This document shows, piece after piece, positions 15,229 through 21,033 of a DNA stretch of 21,033 nt (position 1 is its first letter; each line of letters starts with the position of its first letter). The translations under genes and the position numbers were made by a program. Below the pieces are notes generated by a model. That model ran no database searches. It saw only the letters and a list, made by a program, of their open reading frames with translations, and had not been told where the DNA came from. This DNA comes from an uncultured Alphaproteobacteria bacterium (lineage in GTDB: Bacteria > Pseudomonadota > Alphaproteobacteria > Rickettsiales > UBA1997): NCBI GenBank assembly GCA_949298005.1, contig CASFUN010000019.1:1-21033 (forward strand), read 5' to 3'.

Positions 15229-15256
15229 GGCGACCTCTGTACCTACAAAAGCCGCC
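15229..15256 (-). promoter_or_regulatory. GC-rich hairpin between the isomerase and msbA genes
   Basis: On the minus strand GGCGGCTTTTGTA (15256-15244) can pair along all 13 positions, including three G-U pairs, with TACAGAGGTCGCC (15241-15229) across a GG loop. The outer half is G+C-rich, which stands out here. It lies 21 bases upstream of the msbA start. It has no T-run after it, so it is better read as an RNA processing, stability or attenuation element, or a small palindromic repeat, than as a classic terminator. Confidence 0.5.
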
Positions 15257-15280
15257 AAATAACTAAAAAAATTAACAAAA

Positions 15281-16111
15281 TTATTTGAGAACAGTAATAT
15301 CTATATTCTCAACATTTTTAGTACTATAATTTTTTATAAATTCTTTTGTTAAAGCTGCTTTTATTGTATCTTTAGCTTTATCAAACTCAGGCACAACGGC
15401 ATCTTTTTCTTCTCTTTTAATAACTACATGCCAACCAAACTGAGTTTTAAATGGCTCTGATATTCTATTTAATGGAAGCTTCTTTAATGTATCGTCAAAC
15501 TCTTTTACTGTTTGTCCTTCTATAACAACCATTTCACCACCATTATCTTTACTGCTATCTATAGAATACTCCTTAGCTACATCAGAAAACTTTCTTTCTT
15601 TAAGATCGTTAACAACTTTTTTTATATCTTCTTCTTTTTCAACTAAAATATGACTAACTCTATATTCCTTTTTACCTTCAAGAGCCTTTGATAATTCATC
15701 ATATTTGGATTTAATATCGCCATCATATATATTTTTAGCTATTAAATCTTGGATATACATTTCTTTTAAAAGATTATCTTTAACCTCAACCAACCTTTCT
15801 TTAAATTCGTCAGATGTGGTTATTTTGCTCTTTTTTGCTTCTTCTAATATGAGTCTGTTGTTTATAATATCACTAATAATTAACTTTTTTTCTTCAGTTT
15901 TTAGATCTTCATAAACAAGAGTTTGACCAAAACTTTTCTTTAATGTTTCAAGATAGGTTTGAACATCCTTTTCTGTTACATTTCCCTTTTTTGATGTGGC
16001 CACTACACCACTCTCAACTAACTGTTTTTTCTTTCTCATATTTGAAAATATGAATATTCCACTAATTAGTACCAAGGCTAAAACAATATAAATTGTCCAC
16101 TTATTTTTCAT
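15281..16111 (-). CDS. Membrane-anchored parvulin-type peptidyl-prolyl isomerase (PpiC/PrsA/SurA-like)
   Basis: Periplasmic folding helper for exported and outer-membrane proteins, by family. A basic N-terminus is followed by a single hydrophobic segment (7-23) acting as an uncleaved anchor or signal peptide; there is no Cys in the protein, so it is not a PrsA-type lipoprotein. Residues about 40-145 form a helical chaperone-like part including IINNRLILEEAKK (82-94). The parvulin domain (about 147-236) runs from YRVSHILVEKE through FSDVAKEYSIDSSKDNGGEM to FKTQFGWHVVIKREE, with the conserved His residues. Length 276 resembles the Rickettsia parvulin-like protein (about 280). GGAA lies 6 bases before the ATG. 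The msbA-type gene follows after a hairpin. Confidence 0.92.
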   Translation of the reverse strand: MKNKWTIYIVLALVLISGIFIFSNMRKKKQLVESGVVATSKKGNVTEKDVQTYLETLKKSFGQTLVYEDLKTEEKKLIISDIINNRLILEEAKKSKITTSDEFKERLVEVKDNLLKEMYIQDLIAKNIYDGDIKSKYDELSKALEGKKEYRVSHILVEKEEDIKKVVNDLKERKFSDVAKEYSIDSSKDNGGEMVVIEGQTVKEFDDTLKKLPLNRISEPFKTQFGWHVVIKREEKDAVVPEFDKAKDTIKAALTKEFIKNYSTKNVENIDITVLK

Positions 16112-16153
16112 ATGATTTCCGATAAAAAATTAATTAATAATTATTATATAATA

Positions 16154-16181
16154 TAATAATATTAAAAAATTTCAAGTCAAT
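16154..16181 (-). promoter_or_regulatory. Putative promoter of the isomerase-msbA unit
   Basis: On the minus strand TTGACT (16181-16176) and TATTAT (16159-16154) are separated by 16 bases, the same combination as at pal. The predicted start is about 36 bases upstream of the isomerase ATG. Confidence 0.5.
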
Positions 16182-16299
16182 TAAAAGATATTTTTAAAAA
16201 GACAGATTTTATAAAATTTTGTACCTTGCATTTTATATTATCAACCTTGACATTATCCAGCATTACTATATAATTAGTTCTAATTATTTTACAATTTTT

Positions 16300-18222
16300 A
16301 TGGGTAATTTATTTTACGAAAAAGAAAAAAAATGGTATGTATATTTTTATGTGTTCATACCGTTAGCAGTATTTTTATTTTTTTATAAAGCAAAATTTAA
16401 ATTAAACTTAGATATTATGAAAAAAGATGAAAAAACTATAAAAGATCAACCGTTATGGGATTTGAGTGATTTATATAATGGTATAAATGATAAAAGCTTA
16501 GAAATTGACCTAAAAGAAATAACCGACAGAATAGAACATTTCAATAAAAAATATATTAATAAAATTAAAAAATTAACTGGTTATGAGCTTTATAAATTGT
16601 TGGCTGAGTATGAGAAAATCTGCGAATTAATGGGAAAAATTGGATCATTTGCATATTTAAAATATGCAGAAAACTTGTCAATTGAAGAAAATGTTATTTT
16701 TTTTCAAAAAATATCAGAACGACTGACTAATTTATCATCCAAGTTAATATTTATTAATGTAGAAATAAATGAGCTTAGTGATAATGAAATAAATAAAAAG
16801 TTAAATGATAGTTCCAATCTCAAAAACAACTACAAAACATATATAGAAAATTTAAGGGTTTTTAGAAAACACCAACTATCAAATGACTTAGAAAAGTTAA
16901 TGAATGATAAAAGTACCACAAGTAGAGATGCTTGGTCTAGACTTTTTGATGAAACAATAGATAATATGAAGTTTAGATTTGAAGGCAAAGACCTTAATGT
17001 TGCTCAAATAACTGAAATAATAAATTCAAAAGACGAATTAAAAAGAATAAAGGCTGGTAAAGTACTTGGGGATAAATTGGGTGAAAATATAAGAATATTT
17101 GCATATATAACTAATATTTTAGCAAAAGATAAAAACATATCAGACCAATGGAGACATTATGAAACTCCAATGTCAGCAAGAAATTTAAGTAATTATATTG
17201 AAGATAATGTTGTTGAAAATTTATATAATTCTGTTCAAAAGAACTATGAAAATATTTCGCATAGATATTATAAACTTAAGGCAAAAATGCTTGGAAAGGA
17301 AAAACTACTACACACAGATAGGAACGCTCCAACAAAATTTGATGACAATAGAAAATATACTTGGAATGAAGCGGTTGAAATAGTTATTAAAGCTTATTCT
17401 GCATTTTCTCCGAAAATGGCAGAAATTGCTAAAGAATTCTTTGATAATAATTGGATTGATGTACCAACAAGACATGGAAAAAGAGGAGGGGCTTTTGCAC
17501 ATCCTACAGTACCAAGTGTACATCCATACTTATTATTAAATTTTCAAGGGAAAACAAGGGATATTATGACTTTAGCGCATGAATTAGGACATGGTATACA
17601 TATGTATATGGCTAGATCAAATGGTTATTTTATGTCTGATACACCATTAACACTAGCTGAAACAGCTTCAATATTTGGAGAGCAACTTGTATTTAGATAT
17701 TTATTAGATAATGAAACAGACATAAATAAGAAAATAGCTATTATAACAAATAAAATAGAAGATATGATTAATTCTATAATTAGACAAATAGCGTTTTTAG
17801 AATTTGAAAAAATAGTACATGAAGAAAGAAAATCAGGAGAAATAACAGTTGATAGACTGAATCAGATATGGTTAGAGGTACAAAAGAAAAGTCTAGGTGA
17901 TATTTTTGATTTTAGTGATGAATATAAGTATTATTGGTCATATATACCTCATTTTATACACTATCCTTTCTATGTTTATTCTTATGCTTTTGGTAATTGT
18001 CTAGTGAATTCATTATATTCTAGATATACTGAAAATTTAAATGATTTTGAGAATAAATATATATCACTTTTAAGTGCTGGTGGAAGTAAAAATTATGTTG
18101 ATTTATTGGAGCCGTTTAATCTCGATCCAAGAGAAGAAGATTTTTGGCAAAATGGCTTAAATCTAGTTATATCACTTATAGATGAGTTGGAAACATTATT
18201 AATAAAAACCAATAATAATTAA
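16300..18222 (+). CDS. pepF: Oligoendopeptidase F (M3 family) with an N-terminal membrane-segment extension
   Basis: Zinc metallopeptidase that degrades short peptides, normally in the cytosol. The M3 core starts near PLWDLSDLY and contains the zinc site HELGH (427-431 from this start) with the downstream glutamate helix ETASIFGE (454-461), plus HPYLLLNFQGK and the C-terminal YYWSYIPHFIHYPFYVYSY motif, so it should be active. The start is uncertain: the ATG at 16417 gives a family-length protein of about 601 residues, but the frame stays open 77 codons upstream, to 16186. The ATG at 16300 adds KKWYVYFYVFIPLAVFLFFY, a good transmembrane anchor. A TTG at 16219 is a third choice. None has a Shine-Dalgarno. 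I favour 16300 because so long an open frame is unlikely by chance at this base composition. Confidence 0.9.
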   Translation: MGNLFYEKEKKWYVYFYVFIPLAVFLFFYKAKFKLNLDIMKKDEKTIKDQPLWDLSDLYNGINDKSLEIDLKEITDRIEHFNKKYINKIKKLTGYELYKLLAEYEKICELMGKIGSFAYLKYAENLSIEENVIFFQKISERLTNLSSKLIFINVEINELSDNEINKKLNDSSNLKNNYKTYIENLRVFRKHQLSNDLEKLMNDKSTTSRDAWSRLFDETIDNMKFRFEGKDLNVAQITEIINSKDELKRIKAGKVLGDKLGENIRIFAYITNILAKDKNISDQWRHYETPMSARNLSNYIEDNVVENLYNSVQKNYENISHRYYKLKAKMLGKEKLLHTDRNAPTKFDDNRKYTWNEAVEIVIKAYSAFSPKMAEIAKEFFDNNWIDVPTRHGKRGGAFAHPTVPSVHPYLLLNFQGKTRDIMTLAHELGHGIHMYMARSNGYFMSDTPLTLAETASIFGEQLVFRYLLDNETDINKKIAIITNKIEDMINSIIRQIAFLEFEKIVHEERKSGEITVDRLNQIWLEVQKKSLGDIFDFSDEYKYYWSYIPHFIHYPFYVYSYAFGNCLVNSLYSRYTENLNDFENKYISLLSAGGSKNYVDLLEPFNLDPREEDFWQNGLNLVISLIDELETLLIKTNNN

Positions 18223-18247
18223 AATATTATAAAAAAATATAATAACA

Positions 18248-18264
18248 AATAAATGAAATTTATT
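18248..18264. repeat. Weak A-T inverted repeat after pepF
   Basis: AATAAAT (18248-18254) and ATTTATT (18258-18264) flank a GAA loop 25 bases after the pepF stop. It is a possible end of transcription but has no G-C pairs and no T-run directly after it. Confidence 0.2.
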
Positions 18265-18302
18265 CAGTTTAGTTGTTTTTATCAAAATTTATTTAGTTAC
18301 TA

Positions 18303-18326
18303 TTATAAAATTTTCGTTTTTTATAA
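18303..18326. promoter_or_regulatory. Inverted repeat just upstream of addA
   Basis: TTATAAAA (18303-18310) and TTTTATAA (18319-18326) are complementary around an 8-base centre, ending 12 bases before the addA ATG. It could overlap the promoter or leader of addA. The A-T-only arms make chance a fair explanation. Confidence 0.2.
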
Positions 18327-18338
18327 ATAACTATTATT

Positions 18339-21033
18339 ATGTCATTATACAAATATAAAATAAACACTACAATAACAAAACCAGAATTTGATATAAATAG
18401 TTCAGTTTGGGTATCAGCCTCAGCCGGTTCAGGAAAAACTACAATACTTACCAATAGATTACTAAATATGATCTTAAATGACGTTGATATATCGAAAATC
18501 GTATGTTTGACTTACACAAAAACAGCAGCAAGAGAAATGAAAGAAAGAATCTACAATTCTTTAAGTAAATGGGTAACAATACAAAATAATGAACTAGAAG
18601 TAGAACTTAAAAATATCTCAAATATAAACATAACAAAAGAACAAATAAAAAAAGCAAAAACGTTATTTGCGAAAACTATAGATAATATTGATAATCTAAA
18701 AATATTTACTATACATTCCTTTTGTCAACAAATATTAAGTAAATTCCCAATAGAGGCTGGTATTACACCAAATTTTGAAGTTATAGATGAATATCAATCA
18801 AAAGAACTCATATCAGAAGCTATAGATAATATATTAAGTTACGCTAAAAATGACAGCCATTTTTACGAGTCAGTAAATTTAATAATTAAAGAAAAAAATG
18901 AAGATGATTTCTATGACTTTATTAACTATTTGGTTTCAAAACGAAAAAATTTTGAATTAATAGGAAACGATATAAATTATATAAATAATTTAAAAAAATT
19001 ACTTAATATACAATTCGAAACTAAAGAACAGTTAGTAAAAGATTTTCTAGAATACAATTTTGACTCAATACTTGATGTTTGCGACAATATTCCAAAATCA
19101 AAAATGACCAAAACTAATATAAAAAATATAGAAAAAATAAAAGAAAATATTAAAAAAATTAAAGATAATAGATATAAAGATAATATTGAGAAATTATCTT
19201 TAATAATTGATGATTATATAAAAATCTTTTTAACAGAAAAAAATAGTAAGAGAGTTAATTTTATTTATAATTTAAACCAAGAACAAGATAGATGTTATTT
19301 ATTTCAACAAAATTTAATTAATACTAAATGTTACAATTTAACATTATCATCAATAGAGATTATTTTTAAAATAATTGATAATTATAAACATTTAAAAGAA
19401 AAAAAAGGCGTTTTAGATTTTAATGATCTTATTATTAAAACAACACAACTATTAAAAAATCCTAACCATTCTGATTGGATAAACTATAAACTTGACAGTG
19501 GCATAGAACATATTCTAATTGACGAAGCACAAGACACATCAGTTTTGCAATGGGAAATAATACAATGCCTAACCAGAGACTTTTTTAGTGGAGTGAACAA
19601 TCACAATAATCCAAGAAGTATTTTTGCTGTTGGAGACGAAAAACAGTCAATATATAGTTTTCAGGACGCTAGTCCAGAAATGTTTGAAAAAATGCATAAT
19701 TTCTATAAAGAAATAGTAGAAGATAGCAGAAATAATTTTGTAAAAATTGGCCTTAAAAAGTCTTTTAGATCTTTAAAAACAATTTTAGACTTTGTTGATA
19801 CTGTATTTATCGGATACGAAAATAGTATATCAAAACTAGATAACAAGATAAAACATAATGAAACACGCGAAGGAATAGGTTTAGTTGAATTATGGCCTTT
19901 GATAGATGTTACAAAAACTGAAGAAAAAAAAGAATGGAAAATAAATTTTAATTCAGATGAAGAAACTAGAAAACAAGAACTATTAGCAAAGTATATTTCG
20001 GATAAAATAGAAGAATTATTAGAATCTAACAGAGCTATAATCGATAAAGAAGGTAAAAAAAGAAAAATAAAATGCAAAGATATAATGATCTTAGTAAAAA
20101 ATAGAAATAAAATATTCTTATCCTATCTAATAAAAGATCTAAATAGAAAAAACATAACTAATTCTGGATTGGATAAAGTGAATATGTTTGATGAAATAAT
20201 TATAAAAGATATTATATCTCTTTTAACATTTATCTTATTTAAAGATGATGATTTAAATTTGGCTAATATAGTAAAATCACCAATATTATCACTAACAGAA
20301 GAAGATTTATATAAAATATGTAGATATAGATCCGATAACAACATAAATTTGTTATCATCGTTAGAAAAGTTATACCCTAACAAATATAAACTACTAAACT
20401 CAATAATAGAAAAAAATAAAACACTAAATATTTATGATTTATGCTTTTATATTTTGATAAAATGTGATATTAAAAAAAATATTGTATCTAGATATGGAAC
20501 AGATAGTGTAGAAATTATAAATAAATTTTTGGACTTTGTATATAGATATGAAAATAAAAATAACTGTTCTTTATTATCTTTTATAAATTTCGTTATAAAT
20601 AATACAGATGAGATAAAAAAGGACTTTGAAACATCTAATAATCAAGTTAAAATAATGACTATTCATGCTTCAAAAGGCTTACAATCTCCAATAGTTTTTA
20701 TAGTAGATGCAAATACTACGGCTGATAATAGAAAAGAAGAAATTATATGGTGTAAAAATAACAATTATATGAGTACTGAATATATAAATATACCATGTTA
20801 TAAAACATCAGAGGAATCTGAAATAATAAAAAATATTAAAAATAATAATTTAGTTAATATCTTCAATGAAGATTTGAGGTTATTTTATGTGGCTTTAACT
20901 AGAGCAGAAAACGAATTATATATTTGTGGTCTTGGAAAAAAAAGCAACAAGAAGTCCTGGTATAGTATCTCAGAAGAAGCAATGAACCACCTTAATTGTA
21001 AAAAAAGTGTTTTTGAATTTGATAATAACCTAG
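18339..21033 (+). CDS. addA: Double-strand break repair helicase-nuclease AddA, alphaproteobacterial type (partial)
   Basis: UvrD-family helicase subunit of AddAB, which processes DNA ends for RecA-dependent recombination. I read 898 uninterrupted codons in one frame from the ATG to the right edge. Helicase motifs in order are SASAGSGKTT (Walker A, about 26-35), LTYTKTAAREM (Ia), FTIHSFCQQIL, the Walker B region LIDEAQDTS, VGDEKQSIYSFQDA (motif III), LKKSFRS (IV), IMTIHASKGLQ (V) and VALTRAENELYI (VI). The region DIISLLTFILFKDDDLNLA is typical of the alphaproteobacterial form. The C-terminal PD-(D/E)xK nuclease domain, expected after motif VI, lies beyond the window, so nuclease competence cannot be judged. 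addB is not in view; it usually lies just upstream in free-living relatives, where pepF stands here. Confidence 0.96.
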   Translation, partial: MSLYKYKINTTITKPEFDINSSVWVSASAGSGKTTILTNRLLNMILNDVDISKIVCLTYTKTAAREMKERIYNSLSKWVTIQNNELEVELKNISNINITKEQIKKAKTLFAKTIDNIDNLKIFTIHSFCQQILSKFPIEAGITPNFEVIDEYQSKELISEAIDNILSYAKNDSHFYESVNLIIKEKNEDDFYDFINYLVSKRKNFELIGNDINYINNLKKLLNIQFETKEQLVKDFLEYNFDSILDVCDNIPKSKMTKTNIKNIEKIKENIKKIKDNRYKDNIEKLSLIIDDYIKIFLTEKNSKRVNFIYNLNQEQDRCYLFQQNLINTKCYNLTLSSIEIIFKIIDNYKHLKEKKGVLDFNDLIIKTTQLLKNPNHSDWINYKLDSGIEHILIDEAQDTSVLQWEIIQCLTRDFFSGVNNHNNPRSIFAVGDEKQSIYSFQDASPEMFEKMHNFYKEIVEDSRNNFVKIGLKKSFRSLKTILDFVDTVFIGYENSISKLDNKIKHNETREGIGLVELWPLIDVTKTEEKKEWKINFNSDEETRKQELLAKYISDKIEELLESNRAIIDKEGKKRKIKCKDIMILVKNRNKIFLSYLIKDLNRKNITNSGLDKVNMFDEIIIKDIISLLTFILFKDDDLNLANIVKSPILSLTEEDLYKICRYRSDNNINLLSSLEKLYPNKYKLLNSIIEKNKTLNIYDLCFYILIKCDIKKNIVSRYGTDSVEIINKFLDFVYRYENKNNCSLLSFINFVINNTDEIKKDFETSNNQVKIMTIHASKGLQSPIVFIVDANTTADNRKEEIIWCKNNNYMSTEYINIPCYKTSEESEIIKNIKNNNLVNIFNEDLRLFYVALTRAENELYICGLGKKSNKKSWYSISEEAMNHLNCKKSVFEFDNNL

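Noticed and set aside
15208..15258. Upstream TTG start for the ABC transporter (17 extra residues)
   Set aside because: The extra codons coincide with a stable hairpin, there is no Shine-Dalgarno, and the ATG at 15207 gives a normal family N-terminus.
19703..20383. Two open frames (124 and 86 residues) on the minus strand inside addA
   Set aside because: They are antisense to the continuous addA frame. Their Ser/Phe/Ile-rich composition is that of reversed AT-rich coding DNA.
1..21033. CRISPR array, insertion sequence or toxin-antitoxin module
   Set aside because: No spaced direct repeats, transposase motifs, terminal inverted repeats or paired small toxin/antitoxin genes were found on reading both strands.

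Overview
The window is a very AT-rich stretch (roughly a quarter to 30% G+C by eye) with dense, mostly single-copy housekeeping genes and the standard genetic code (UGG for Trp; TAA, TAG and TGA all used as stops). The gene set points to an alphaproteobacterium with a reduced genome, most like the Rickettsiales/Holosporales type. Markers are the tim44-like/mltA/smr block, an alphaproteobacterial-type AddA helicase, an IscS with the NFS1-like C-terminus, an MsbA-type transporter and a stand-alone HK97-type prohead protease of the kind left by gene-transfer agents. The exact genus cannot be told from the sequence. adhE adds a fermentative capacity not typical of aerobic Rickettsia.

Layout. Positions 1-4164: ychF (minus, cut by the left edge within about one codon of its end), a small deoxyinosine/uracil-type DNA glycosylase diverging from it, then a minus-strand unit read tRNA-Arg(TCG) > ruvX > a large protein joining a kinase-like domain to a degenerate methyltransferase-like domain. 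4165-7783: adhE behind a 24-bp dyad, a 330-bp gene-free gap, then pal with its own promoter and the only clear rho-independent terminator in the window. 7784-8741: a lone prohead protease facing rlmH. 8816-11382: a tightly coupled plus-strand operon (66-aa ORF, Tim44-like protein, MltA, Smr) with overlapping start/stop codons. 11379-13347: iscS facing away from gmk. 13348-16111: msbA-type ABC transporter and a parvulin-type isomerase on the minus strand, with a GC-rich hairpin between them. 16300-21033: pepF, with an open N-terminal extension holding a membrane segment, then addA, which runs off the right edge.

Functional themes are envelope biogenesis (Pal, MltA, MsbA-like, periplasmic isomerase, Tim44-like), DNA repair (glycosylase, RuvX, AddA), ribosome/translation (YchF, RlmH, tRNA-Arg), nucleotide and Fe-S metabolism (Gmk, IscS), and fermentation (AdhE). 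All four convergent gene pairs end within 4 bases of each other, while divergent and tandem gaps reach 100-330 bases. The least ordinary loci are the kinase/methyltransferase-like fusion, the solitary prohead protease, the membrane-anchored-looking PepF and the tRNA-ruvX junction. No rRNA, insertion sequence, CRISPR array or toxin-antitoxin pair was seen.
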